Assembly (NCBI RefSeq): GCF_029223865.1
Contig: NZ_CP119520.1
Coordinates: forward strand, 4,774,001-4,838,000
Source of the DNA: Telluria mixta
GTDB lineage: Bacteria > Pseudomonadota > Gammaproteobacteria > Burkholderiales > Burkholderiaceae_D
DNA: 64,000 nt
Direction of reading: 5' to 3'
Both the position numbers and the translations under genes were made by a program. The stretch's first letter is position 1. Every line of letters starts with the position of its first letter. Shown piece after piece: positions 7,072 through 15,484 of this stretch. Below the pieces are notes generated by a model, which made no database searches, was not told the origin of the DNA, and worked only from the letters and a program-made list of their open reading frames with translations.

Positions 7072-8748
7072 TTACATGTTCGGGTAGTTCGGCCCGCCGC
7101 CGCCTTCCGGCGTGACCCACACGATGTTCTGCGTCGGGTCCTTGATGTCGCACGTCTTGCAGTGCACGCAGTTCTGCGCGTTGATCTGCAGGCGGTCCTT
7201 GCCTTCGTCCGTCTTCACGAATTCGTACACGCCGGCCGGGCAGTAGCGCTGTTCCGGACCCGCGAACTTCGCCAGGTTGATCTCGACCGGCACGTTCGGA
7301 TTCTTCAGCGTGAGGTGGATGGGCTGGTCTTCCGCGTGGTTCGTGTTCGAGATGAACACGGACGACAGGCGGTCGAACGTCAGCTTGCCGTCCGGTTTCG
7401 GATAGGCGATGGGCTTGAAGTCGGACGCCGGGCGCAGGCATTCGTGGTCGGCGTGGTGGTGGTGCAGGGTCCATGGCGCCTTGCCCCTGAACAGGATCTG
7501 GTCGATGCCGACCAGGATGGAGCCCAGGACCAGGCCCTTACTGACCAACGGCTTGAAGTTGCGCGCGGCGTGCAGTTCTTCGTGCAGCCACGATTGTTCG
7601 AAGGCGACCGGATAGCTCAGCAACTCGTCGTGCTGGCGGCCCGCGCCCAGTGCGGCGTAAGCGGCCTCGGCCGCGAGCATGCCCGTCTTAATGGCGGCGT
7701 GGCTACCCTTGATGCGGGGCGCGTTCAGGAAGCCGGCGTCGCAGCCGATCAGCGCGCCGCCCGGGAACACGGTCTTCGGCAGCGACTGCAGGCCGCCCGC
7801 CGTGATGGCGCGCGCGCCGTACGAGATGCGCTTGCCGCCTTCGAAGAATTGACGGATCTCCGGGTGCGTTTTATAGCGCTGGAATTCCTCGTACGGCGAC
7901 AGGTAAGGATTCTGGTAGCCGAGGCCGACGATGAAGCCGACGACGACCTGGTTGTTTTCCAGGTGGTACATGAACGAGCCGCCGTAGGTGTCGTTGTCCA
8001 GCGGCCAGCCGGCCGTGTGGACCACGAGACCCGGCTTGTGCTTGGCCGGATCGATTTCCCACAGTTCCTTGATGCCGATGCCGTAGGTCTGCGGATCCTT
8101 GCCCTTGTTCAGGTCGTATTTCGCCATCAGCTGCTTGCCGAGATGGCCGCGCGAGCCTTCCGCGAACAGCGTGTATTTCGCGTGCAGTTCCATGCCCAGC
8201 TGGAACGCGTCCGTCGGCTGGCCGTGGCGGTTGACGCCCATGTTGCCGGTGGCGACGCCCTTTACGGAGCCGTCGTCGTTGTACAGGATCTCGGCGGCCG
8301 GGAAGCCCGGGAAGATCTCGACGCCCAGCGCTTCCGCCTGCTGGCCCAGCCAGCGCACGACATTGCCCAGCGAGATGATGTAGTTGCCGTGGTTCTTCAG
8401 CGACGGCAGCATCATGAGGTCCGGCGTCTTGATCGCCTTGGATTCGGTGAGGAACAGGAAACGGTCTTCCGTGACGGGCGTGTTCAGCGGTGCGCCCAGT
8501 TCTTTCCAGTTCGGGAACAGTTCATTCAGCGCGCGCGGATCCATCACGGCGCCCGACAGGATGTGCGCGCCCAGCTCGCCGCCTTTTTCCAGCACGCAGA
8601 CCGACACGTCCTGGCCCTTGTCGGCCGCCAGCTGCTTCAGGCGGATCGCGGCCGACAGGCCTGCGGGACCGCCGCCGACAATGACGACGTCGTATTCCAT
8701 TGCTTCGCGGGGGCCGTATTCTTCAAGGAGGGAGTTGGGCTGAGTCAT
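7072..8748 (-). CDS. electron transfer flavoprotein-ubiquinone oxidoreductase (ETF-QO)
   Basis: The 558-residue protein passes electrons from reduced electron-transfer flavoprotein, produced by acyl-CoA and other dehydrogenases, to ubiquinone at the inner membrane. The FAD-binding Rossmann motif VVIVGGGPAGLSAA lies at residues 21-34. The C-terminal [4Fe-4S] cluster motif is CVHCKTCDIKDP, with a further Cys in RYCPAG upstream. Length and domain order match the family (about 550 residues). The ATG at 8748 has a weak ribosome-binding site, and MEYDVVIVGGG at residue 17 is an alternative start. It is a stand-alone gene with its own terminator and the first full core gene right of the island. Confidence 0.95.
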   Translation of the reverse strand: MTQPNSLLEEYGPREAMEYDVVIVGGGPAGLSAAIRLKQLAADKGQDVSVCVLEKGGELGAHILSGAVMDPRALNELFPNWKELGAPLNTPVTEDRFLFLTESKAIKTPDLMMLPSLKNHGNYIISLGNVVRWLGQQAEALGVEIFPGFPAAEILYNDDGSVKGVATGNMGVNRHGQPTDAFQLGMELHAKYTLFAEGSRGHLGKQLMAKYDLNKGKDPQTYGIGIKELWEIDPAKHKPGLVVHTAGWPLDNDTYGGSFMYHLENNQVVVGFIVGLGYQNPYLSPYEEFQRYKTHPEIRQFFEGGKRISYGARAITAGGLQSLPKTVFPGGALIGCDAGFLNAPRIKGSHAAIKTGMLAAEAAYAALGAGRQHDELLSYPVAFEQSWLHEELHAARNFKPLVSKGLVLGSILVGIDQILFRGKAPWTLHHHHADHECLRPASDFKPIAYPKPDGKLTFDRLSSVFISNTNHAEDQPIHLTLKNPNVPVEINLAKFAGPEQRYCPAGVYEFVKTDEGKDRLQINAQNCVHCKTCDIKDPTQNIVWVTPEGGGGPNYPNM

Positions 8749-8927
8749 GTCTTATAGTAGTTAAAAATATTTAAGCACGAGTGTGCACTTTTTTGCGCTC
8801 GTTGGCAACGTCGAGCGCCATTGTAGGGCAACTATTAGACGCGGCAATCTAATCGGCGTGAAATAGGTGAAGTGTGTAATCATTATGACTTCGCAACAGA
8901 ATTAAGTTCGGAGACAGGGGGCGTAAC

Positions 8928-9704
8928 GTGGGGATTGAAGTCAATTTCGAAGGAAAGATCGCGATGGTCACGGGCGCATCCAGCGGGTTGGGCGCGCGGT
9001 TTGCCAAGGCGCTCGCGGGCGCCGGGGCCCAGGTCGTGCTCGCGTCGCGCCGCACCGAGCGCCTCAAGGAATTGCGTGCCGAGATCGAAGCGGACGGCGG
9101 CGCCGCCCACGTCGTGGCGCTGGACGTGACGGACCTGGCCAGCATCAAGGCCGCGATCGCCCACGCCGAGACGGAAGCGGGACCGATCGACATCCTCGTC
9201 AACAACTCCGGCGTCTCGACCACGCAGCGCCTGCTCGACGTGAGCGAGGAAGACTACGGCTACGTGATGGACACGAACCTGCGCGGCGCCTTCTTCATGG
9301 CCCAGCAGACGGCAAAGCGGATGATCCAGCGCGCCAAGGGCGATCCGAAGAAGCAGCACCGCATCGTCAACATCGCGTCCGTCGCGGGCCTGCGCGTGCT
9401 CCCGCAGATCGGCGTGTACTGCATGAGCAAGGCCGGCGTCGTGCAGATGACGAAGGCGATGGCCGTCGAGTGGGGCCGCTACGGCATCAACGTGAACGCC
9501 ATCTGCCCGGGCTATATCGCCACCGAAATGAACGAGGATTATTTCGACTCGGAGCAGGGGCGGAAGCTGATCGAGATGCTGCCGCGCCGCCGCACGGGCA
9601 AGCCGGAAGACCTCGACGGTCTTCTGCTGCTGCTCGCGGCCGAGGAAGCCCATTTCATCAACGGCGCGATCATCACGGCCGACGACGGCATGACGGCGCA
9701 ATGA
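8928..9704 (+). CDS. short-chain dehydrogenase/reductase (SDR)
   Basis: The 258-residue classical SDR has the NAD(P)-binding TGASSGLG at residues 15-22, the NNSG structural motif, and the active-site Ser (NIASVAG) with YCMSK as the YxxxK motif. It starts at GTG 8928 after a GGGGG run. The substrate cannot be read from the sequence; such enzymes oxidise or reduce alcohols, ketones or 3-hydroxyacyl groups. Its stop overlaps the start of the hydrolase gene (ATGA), so the two are co-translated. With the thioesterase that follows it forms a small acyl- or lipid-related operon upstream of the APE cluster. Confidence 0.85.
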   Translation: MGIEVNFEGKIAMVTGASSGLGARFAKALAGAGAQVVLASRRTERLKELRAEIEADGGAAHVVALDVTDLASIKAAIAHAETEAGPIDILVNNSGVSTTQRLLDVSEEDYGYVMDTNLRGAFFMAQQTAKRMIQRAKGDPKKQHRIVNIASVAGLRVLPQIGVYCMSKAGVVQMTKAMAVEWGRYGINVNAICPGYIATEMNEDYFDSEQGRKLIEMLPRRRTGKPEDLDGLLLLLAAEEAHFINGAIITADDGMTAQ

Positions 9705-10468
9705 GGGAGTCCCGGCCGCGGCTGCTCCTGGTCCACGGCCTGCTGGGCTCGCTGACCTGGTTCGAGCCGCAGCGCTACCTGCCCGGCGTCGACCTCGTCA
9801 CGCCCGATCTCATCGGCTACGGCCAGCGCCGCGGCGAAGAGACCAATATCACCCTGGCCGAACAGGCCGCGATGCTGGCCAAGGTCCTGCACGACGAGGT
9901 CGGCAGCCCCGCGTGGGTGCTGGGCCACAGCGTGGGCGGCGCCGTCGCGATGCTGCTGGCCGACCTCGTGCCGGACCTCGTGCGCGGCGTCATCAACGTC
10001 GAGGGCAACTTCACGTTGAAGGACGCGTTCTGGACGGGCCGCATCGCCGCCTTGCCCGACGCCGACTGGGCCGCCGAATACGGTGCGATGGAAGCGAATC
10101 CGGCCGCCTGGCTGGAACAGAGCGGCATCGAGGCGAGCGACGAGAGGATCGCGTGGGCGCAGGAGATCCTCGCGAATCAACCGTACACGACCGTGCAAAA
10201 GATGGCGCAATCCGTGCTCGACACGACCGGCGCGCCGGACTACCTGGGCTGCGTCGGCCGCGTGCTGGCGCGCGCGACGCCCCTGTACCTCGTGGGCGGC
10301 GAACAGTCCAGCGCGGGGTGGGACGTGCCCGACTGGGTGCTGTCGCAGGCGCGCCGCGTGTGCGTGCAGCCCGAGGCGGGGCACATGATGATGCTGGAAG
10401 ATCCGGGGAATTTTTGCCGGATCGTGGAGTCCATCCTCTACGAAGAGCACTGCCGTTCCGGCACCTGA
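9701..10468 (+). CDS. alpha/beta hydrolase
   Basis: Starting at ATG 9701, overlapping the SDR stop by ATGA, gives 255 residues. The fold is indicated by LLLVHGLLGS (oxyanion loop) near residue 8, the nucleophile elbow GHSVGG near residue 75, and a C-terminal EAGHMM supplying the catalytic histidine. It probably hydrolyses an ester or thioester, but the substrate is unknown. Translational coupling to the SDR suggests both act on the same compound. Confidence 0.85.
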   Translation: MRESRPRLLLVHGLLGSLTWFEPQRYLPGVDLVTPDLIGYGQRRGEETNITLAEQAAMLAKVLHDEVGSPAWVLGHSVGGAVAMLLADLVPDLVRGVINVEGNFTLKDAFWTGRIAALPDADWAAEYGAMEANPAAWLEQSGIEASDERIAWAQEILANQPYTTVQKMAQSVLDTTGAPDYLGCVGRVLARATPLYLVGGEQSSAGWDVPDWVLSQARRVCVQPEAGHMMMLEDPGNFCRIVESILYEEHCRSGT

Positions 10469-10510
10469 CGCCGTATCATGCCGGCTTTTGGCAACGACGT
10501 AGAGCAAGAG

Positions 10511-10930
10511 ATGAGCGACAAGAAGCAGGTCCACACCATGCGCCAGGCTATCCGCTGGGGCGACATGGATGCATTCGGCCACGTGAACAACACGGTGTAT
10601 TTCCGGTACATGGAGAGCGGGCGCATCGCCTTCCTCGAACAGGCGGCGGGCGACCTCGACATCCAGGGCGAAGGCCCCGTGATCGTCACCGCCTACTGTA
10701 ATTTCATCAGGCAGCTGAAGTATCCGGGCGACATCGAGATCCGCACGTTCGCCGGTCCGGCGGGGCGCTCCAGCTTCGAGGTCACGCACGAGATCCGCAT
10801 GGTCGACGAGCACGGCAATGCCGAGGTCGTGGCCGCGGAGGGCGGCGGCAAGGTCGTATGGATCGATTTCGCGGCCGAGAAGTCCGTGCCGTTGCCGGCG
10901 CGCGTGCGGGAGATGCTGCCGGCAGCGTGA
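10511..10930 (+). CDS. acyl-CoA thioesterase, 4HBT hotdog family
   Basis: Starting at ATG 10511 gives 139 residues. The active-site region WGDMDAFGHVNNTVYFRYME is the signature of 4-hydroxybenzoyl-CoA-thioesterase-like (YbgC/FadM-type) hotdog enzymes, with the catalytic Asp and the HVNN helix start. It would hydrolyse an acyl-CoA to the free acid and CoA. An in-frame upstream ATG at 10487 is not needed by the fold. It lies 42 bases after the hydrolase and probably belongs to the same transcript. Confidence 0.85.
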   Translation: MSDKKQVHTMRQAIRWGDMDAFGHVNNTVYFRYMESGRIAFLEQAAGDLDIQGEGPVIVTAYCNFIRQLKYPGDIEIRTFAGPAGRSSFEVTHEIRMVDEHGNAEVVAAEGGGKVVWIDFAAEKSVPLPARVREMLPAA

Positions 10931-11085
10931 CTCCCCCCACGCGGGAGGGCATCGTCCCGCGTGTGACATTCCGTGAATCTTTTGCCCGTGTTTACGTGGC
11001 AATATCCTCTCTTCGCCCGCGACCGTGGGCGTTCTCCTGGTCATGTCCGCATGTTGCGAAACGGTGCAATTACGGCATGAAATTA

Positions 11086-11114
11086 TTCCAGTGGGCAAAT
11101 CTTGGGATTATAAT
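11086..11114 (+). promoter_or_regulatory. candidate promoter of the aryl polyene operon
   Basis: A consensus TATAAT lies at 11109-11114 in an unusually AT-rich patch about 55 bases upstream of the first biosynthetic gene. The -35 box is weak (TTCCAG at 11086-11091, 17-base spacing), as in activator-dependent promoters. The whole 10931-11169 gap is available for regulator binding. Confidence 0.5.
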
Positions 11115-11169
11115 AATTACTGTTTGTCCATGTCGCACCATTGCGGCGCTTTCCCCTGGCTTGTGATTT

Positions 11170-11904
11170 ATGTCTGAGAACGAGGTCGTCTTTTCCATTG
11201 CCCGCCACGCGGCATGGGCACCCGGCGTCACCTCGCCCGAGCGGTGGGAGGCGTGGGCGCGCGAGCCCTGGCGGCTCGCCGGCACCGACGAGCCCAAGGT
11301 GGCCGCCATGCCCGCCATGCTGCGCCGGCGTGCCGGCCAGCTGGGCCGGATGGCGCTCGAAGTCGCGTACGAATGCCTCGGGCAGCGTACGGACGTGCCG
11401 ACCGTGTTCTGTTCGCGTCACGGCGAGGTGGGGCGCGCCGTCGACCTGCTCGACGACCTGGCGCGCGGCGAACCGCTGTCGCCCACGGGGTTCGGCCTGG
11501 CCGTGCACAACGCCAGCGCCGGCCTGTTCTCGATCGCGCGCGCCGACCGCGCCAACCACGTTGCGCTGGCGGGCGGCTCCGCCACGCTCGAACACGCCGT
11601 GATCGAAGCCTGCGGCCTGCTGGCCGACGGCGCCGACATGGTCCTGCTGGTGGCCTGCGATGCGCCGCTGCCGGACGTGCTGGCCGGCTTCGAGGATTGC
11701 GACGAGCAGCCGTATGCATTCGCCTGGGCGATGGTGCCCGCGGCCGCGCAGCCCGTGCGGCTGTCGTGGCGCGCCGGGCAGGCCGGCGCCGCGCCGTCGC
11801 GCCAGCCCGGCGCGCTGGATGTCCTGCGCTTCCAGCTCGCGCAGGCGCCCACGCTCGTGCGCGATGCCGCCGGGCGCCGCTGGACCTGGTGCCGCGATGC
11901 TTGA
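11170..11904 (+). CDS. beta-ketoacyl synthase-like chain-length factor (APE cluster)
   Basis: The 244-residue protein has only the N-terminal half of a thiolase fold and lacks the Cys-His-His triad. The conserved stretches MPAMLRRRAGQLGRMALEVA, FCSRHGEV, SPTGFGLAVHNASAGLFSIA and ALAGGSATLEH match the chain-length-factor family (Ketoacyl-synt_2). In aryl polyene systems this subunit pairs with a full ketosynthase (here 23708-24901 or 26084-27316) to iterate and limit polyene length. It is the first gene of the operon and overlaps the acyltransferase gene by 8 bases. Confidence 0.85.
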   Translation: MSENEVVFSIARHAAWAPGVTSPERWEAWAREPWRLAGTDEPKVAAMPAMLRRRAGQLGRMALEVAYECLGQRTDVPTVFCSRHGEVGRAVDLLDDLARGEPLSPTGFGLAVHNASAGLFSIARADRANHVALAGGSATLEHAVIEACGLLADGADMVLLVACDAPLPDVLAGFEDCDEQPYAFAWAMVPAAAQPVRLSWRAGQAGAAPSRQPGALDVLRFQLAQAPTLVRDAAGRRWTWCRDA

Positions 11905-12670
11905 GAGGATCGGTCTCGGGTGGCGTGTGTTCGCGACCGGCCTGAGTTTTGCGCTGTTCGGACTGGGCGGCCTGCTGCTGCGGGTGCTCGTCTTCCCGCT
12001 GCTGGCGCTGTGCGTGACCGATACGGCGGCCCGCGTGCGCGCCGCGCGCGCCACCGTGCGCCTGAGCTTTCGCGCGTTCGTCGGCATCATGCGCGGGCTC
12101 GGCGTGCTGCGCTACGAACTGCACGGGATCGACAAGCTCGATCGCGAAGGCCAGCTGATCCTGGCCAACCACCCCACGCTGATCGACACGGTCTTCCTGA
12201 TGGCCTTCGTGCGCAACGCCGACTGCATCGTCAAGGGCGGCCTGTGGACCAACCCGTTCACGCGAGGACCGGTGCGCGCGGCCGGCTATATCTGCAACGA
12301 CCGCGGTCCGGAACTGATCGAGGCTTGCATCGCCTCGCTGCGCGCGGGCGGCAACCTGATCATCTTTCCCGAGGGGACGCGCACGCCGCGCGGCGAGCCG
12401 CCTGCGCTCAAGCGGGGCGCCGCGAACATCGCCGTGCGCGGTGCGCGGCCGGTGACGCCGGTGCGCATCTCGTGCGAACCGCTCACGCTGGGCAAGGGCG
12501 ACAAATGGTGGCATGTGCCGCCGCGCCGGGCCAGCTTTCGCATCGACGTCATGGACGATATCGGCACCGAGCGCTTTCTCGCGCCCGGCGTGGCGGACGT
12601 CGTGGCGGCGCGGCGCCTGACGGACTACCTGCAACACTATTTTATGGAAGAAGGCCAGCAACATGCTTGA
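11897..12670 (+). CDS. PlsC-type lysophospholipid acyltransferase (APE cluster)
   Basis: Starting at ATG 11897 gives 257 residues with an N-terminal membrane segment (FALFGLGGLLLRVLVFPLLA). The acyltransferase motif NHPTLID (HX4D) lies near residue 93 and FPEGTR near residue 157, as in 1-acylglycerol-phosphate acyltransferases. In APE loci such enzymes are thought to attach the aryl polyene acid to a lipid or glycolipid at the inner membrane. It overlaps both neighbours by 8 bases and is thus translationally coupled. Confidence 0.85.
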   Translation: MLERIGLGWRVFATGLSFALFGLGGLLLRVLVFPLLALCVTDTAARVRAARATVRLSFRAFVGIMRGLGVLRYELHGIDKLDREGQLILANHPTLIDTVFLMAFVRNADCIVKGGLWTNPFTRGPVRAAGYICNDRGPELIEACIASLRAGGNLIIFPEGTRTPRGEPPALKRGAANIAVRGARPVTPVRISCEPLTLGKGDKWWHVPPRRASFRIDVMDDIGTERFLAPGVADVVAARRLTDYLQHYFMEEGQQHA

Positions 12671-12917
12671 ACAGGAAGTGAAGGAACTGATCGTCGACGT
12701 GCTCCAGCTCGAAGACATCGAAGCGGCGGACATCGACAGCGAGGCGCCGCTGTTCGTCGAAGGTCTGGGGCTGGACTCGATCGACGCCCTGGAAATCGGC
12801 GTGGCGCTGCAGAAGCGCTACGGCATCACGCTGCCGCCCGAAGCGCAGGAAACCCGGCGGCATTTTGCATCGGTGCGCGCGCTCGCAGCGATGATCGAAA
12901 CCCACCGCAAGAAATAG
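12663..12917 (+). CDS. acyl carrier protein 1 (APE cluster)
   Basis: The 84-residue acidic protein has the phosphopantetheine attachment motif GLGLDSIDALE, with Ser39 as the modified residue. It carries the growing polyene chain as a thioester after activation by the phosphopantetheinyl transferase encoded at the operon's end. Its start lies inside the acyltransferase gene (8-base overlap). A second ACP follows 9 bases later; APE systems characteristically have two, with different roles in starter loading and elongation. Confidence 0.92.
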   Translation: MLEQEVKELIVDVLQLEDIEAADIDSEAPLFVEGLGLDSIDALEIGVALQKRYGITLPPEAQETRRHFASVRALAAMIETHRKK

Positions 12918-12926
12918 GAGCAGGCC

Positions 12927-13223
12927 ATGGTAGCCCTGAACGAAATGAGCCGCGACGAACTGTTCGCGTGGGTCGCGGACCTGCTGGCTGAGATGTTCGA
13001 ACTCGATCGCGCGGCGCTGACCCCCGCGTCGAACCTGTACGCGGACCTCGACATCGACAGCATCGATGCCGTCGACCTGGCCGTGAAGCTCAAGCAGATG
13101 ACCGGCAAGCGCCTGCAGCCGGAAGTGTTCAAGACCATCCGCACGATCGGCGACGTCGTCGATGCGCTGGTCGGTCTCGCACAGGCCGAGCCGGAACCGC
13201 AATCCGAAGCGCAGGCCGTCTGA
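12927..13223 (+). CDS. acyl carrier protein 2 (APE cluster)
   Basis: The 98-residue protein has the motif DIDSIDAVDL, with the phosphopantetheine Ser at residue 45, and a short extra tail rich in Glu, Pro and Ala. A GGAGCAGGCC stretch precedes the ATG. It is distinct in sequence from ACP 1, so the two probably serve different partners. It lies 4 bases before the membrane-protein gene. Confidence 0.92.
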   Translation: MVALNEMSRDELFAWVADLLAEMFELDRAALTPASNLYADLDIDSIDAVDLAVKLKQMTGKRLQPEVFKTIRTIGDVVDALVGLAQAEPEPQSEAQAV

Positions 13224-13227
13224 CCCG

Positions 13228-13773
13228 ATGGCGTGGAACGTCCTGGCGGGTGCGCTGACGCTCGTCTATCCGCTGGCGATCTGGTTCGGCCATGGCACCA
13301 TCGAGCCGCGCTGGCTCGCCGGCCTGCTGTTGCTGGCGGTGGCCGCGCGCCTGCCGGCGCTGAGGCTGAGCGCGGCCGCGCGCTGGTCGGCGGCCGCCGC
13401 GCTGGGACTGGCCGCGCTCGCGATCGGCGCGAATGCCGTGCTGCCCCTGAAGCTGTATCCGGTGCTCGTCAATGTCGCGTTCCTGGCCGCCTTCGGCTGG
13501 AGCCTCGTGCATGGCCCGTCGATGGTCGAACGCTTCGCGCGCCTGCGCGAACCCGACCTGCCGCCGGCCGCGGTGAGCTACACGCGGCGCGTGACGCAGG
13601 CATGGTGCGTATTCTTCGCCGCCAACGGCACGGTCGCGCTGCTCACGGCCGTGTTCGCGCCGGAAGCCGTGTGGTCGCTGTACACCGGCGTCGTCTCGTA
13701 TGTGCTGATGGGACTGATGTTCGGCGGCGAATACCTGCTGCGCATGCGTTTTCGGCGGCTGCACCATGCGTGA
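13228..13773 (+). CDS. small polytopic membrane protein (COG4648-like, APE cluster)
   Basis: Starting at ATG 13228, this is a 181-residue hydrophobic protein with about five membrane segments and conserved-looking patches YPVLVNVAFLAAFGWSL and RVTQAWCVFFAANG. It resembles the COG4648 family found in APE loci, whose biochemical role is not known. It sits between the ACP genes and the starter-activating ligase and overlaps the latter by 8 bases. It may anchor the cytosolic synthase at the membrane; that is conjecture. Confidence 0.7.
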   Translation: MAWNVLAGALTLVYPLAIWFGHGTIEPRWLAGLLLLAVAARLPALRLSAAARWSAAAALGLAALAIGANAVLPLKLYPVLVNVAFLAAFGWSLVHGPSMVERFARLREPDLPPAAVSYTRRVTQAWCVFFAANGTVALLTAVFAPEAVWSLYTGVVSYVLMGLMFGGEYLLRMRFRRLHHA

Positions 13774-15484
13774 CATGTTCGAACGTCTCGCGGCGCGTTT
13801 CCCGGATGCGCAAGCCGGCTGGCGCGCCGGCGAATCGGTCAGCCACGCCGCGCTGATGGCGCGCGTGCGTGCATGGGCCACGCTGGGCCGGCGCGCCGGC
13901 CCCGGACCCGTCGCGCTGTACCACGACGACAGCCTGGAATTCGCGGCCGCCCTCGTCGGCGCCTGGCTCGCCGGGAAGGCGGTCTGGCTCCCGGCCGACG
14001 TCCTGCCCGCGACCTGCGCCGCGCTGGCCGGCAACGTCGACGCGTTCTGGGGCGACTTCCCTGGAACCCACGCGCCGCAGGCGCCCGACGGCACCGACGA
14101 CGCCGGCATCGACTGGCGCACGCCGGCGCCCGACTTTCCCGCGCTCGTGGTGTTCACGTCCGGGACGACGGGCACGCCGGTCCCGATCACGAAGCGGTTC
14201 TCGCAGCTGACGAGCGAGCTCGATGCGCTGGAGACGCAGTTCGGCGCCGCGCTGGGCGCCGCGGACGTCGTCGCCACCGTGTCGCACCAGCACATCTACG
14301 GCCTGCTGTTCCGCGTCCTGTGGCCGCTCGCCGCTGGCCGCCCGGTGCATGCGGCGCGCCACGAATATCCCGAAACGCTGGCGCCGGCGCTGGCCGTGCG
14401 GCCCTGCGTGCTGCTGGCCAGCCCGGCCCACCTGAAGCGCCTGCCCGACCACCTCGACTGGCGCGGCGCGGCCGCCAACCTGCGCGCCGTGTTCTCGTCC
14501 GGCGGCATGCTGGATGAGGCGGCCGCCCATCACGCCGGCGCGCTGCTCGGCCGGACCCCGATCGAGGTCTACGGCAGTTCCGAGACGGGCGGGATCGCGT
14601 GGCGCCAGCGCACGGACACCGGCGACGAAGGCTGGACGGCGCTGCCGGGCGTGGCCTGGCGGCGCGATGCCGACGGCCTGCTCGCCGTGCGTTCCGCCCA
14701 GGCAGGCACGGATGACTGGCTGGTCCTCGCCGACCGCATCGACGACCTCGACGACGGCCGCTTCGCGCTGCGCGGCCGCGCCGACCGCATCGTCAAGATC
14801 GAGGAAAAACGCATCTCGCTCGACGCCATCGAGACGGCCCTGCTGGCCGGCGGCCTGGCGCGCGAGGCGCGGGTGCTCGCCTGCGCGGACGGCGGCCATG
14901 GGCGCCAGGTGCTGGCGGCGTTCGTTGTGCCGTCCGCGGTCGGCCGCGCCGTGCTGGAAGAGGGCGGCAAGACCGCGCTGAATACCCGTCTGCGCGCGCA
15001 ACTGGCGTCCGGCGTCGATGCCGTGGCGCTGCCGCGCCGCTGGCGCTACCTGGACGCGCTGCCCGTCGACGCGCGCGGCAAGACGACGGCGGCGCAACTC
15101 CTTGCGCTGCTCGATCCGGCGCCGGCGCGCCCGCGCCATCCGACAGTGCGCGTGCTGGAGCAGGGCGACGCGCGCGTGCTGCTGGAGCTGACGGTGCCGG
15201 CCGACCTGCTGTACTTCGACGGCCATTTCGACGTCGCGCCCGTCCTGCCGGGCGTCGTGCAGGTCGACTGGGCCATCCATTACGGTGCGCACTACCTGGG
15301 CCGCGGCGGCAGCTTCGCCGGCATCCAGGCCCTGAAATTCCAGCAGATGATCCGCCCGGAACAGCCGGTGCGGCTCGAGCTGTCGCGCGACGCCGCCAAG
15401 GGCAGCCTCGCATTCCGTTACTTTTCCGAGGCCGGCGCCCACGCCAGCGGACGCATCCTGTTCGGGCCCGACCAACCATGCTGA
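13766..15484 (+). CDS. fusion of starter AMP-ligase and hotdog dehydratase (APE cluster)
   Basis: The 572-residue protein joins two functions. Residues 1 to about 450 are an ANL-superfamily acyl ligase with VVFTSGTTGTPVPITKRF (P-loop-like core motif) around residue 129 and DRIVKIEEKRISL near residue 339. It would activate an aromatic acid as the adenylate and load it on the ACP. Residues from about 457 onward form a FabA/FabZ-like hotdog domain with YFDGHFDVAPVLPGVVQVDW, the catalytic His in GHF. In the E. coli APE cluster these are separate proteins (ligase and dehydratase). Here there is no stop or restart between them, so one polypeptide links starter activation with a dehydratase-like step. 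Confidence 0.85.
   Translation: MRDMFERLAARFPDAQAGWRAGESVSHAALMARVRAWATLGRRAGPGPVALYHDDSLEFAAALVGAWLAGKAVWLPADVLPATCAALAGNVDAFWGDFPGTHAPQAPDGTDDAGIDWRTPAPDFPALVVFTSGTTGTPVPITKRFSQLTSELDALETQFGAALGAADVVATVSHQHIYGLLFRVLWPLAAGRPVHAARHEYPETLAPALAVRPCVLLASPAHLKRLPDHLDWRGAAANLRAVFSSGGMLDEAAAHHAGALLGRTPIEVYGSSETGGIAWRQRTDTGDEGWTALPGVAWRRDADGLLAVRSAQAGTDDWLVLADRIDDLDDGRFALRGRADRIVKIEEKRISLDAIETALLAGGLAREARVLACADGGHGRQVLAAFVVPSAVGRAVLEEGGKTALNTRLRAQLASGVDAVALPRRWRYLDALPVDARGKTTAAQLLALLDPAPARPRHPTVRVLEQGDARVLLELTVPADLLYFDGHFDVAPVLPGVVQVDWAIHYGAHYLGRGGSFAGIQALKFQQMIRPEQPVRLELSRDAAKGSLAFRYFSEAGAHASGRILFGPDQPC

Noticed and set aside
7162..8757. A 531-codon plus-strand open frame over the ETF-QO gene
   Set aside because: It is a shadow of a strongly conserved gene and has no recognisable domain.
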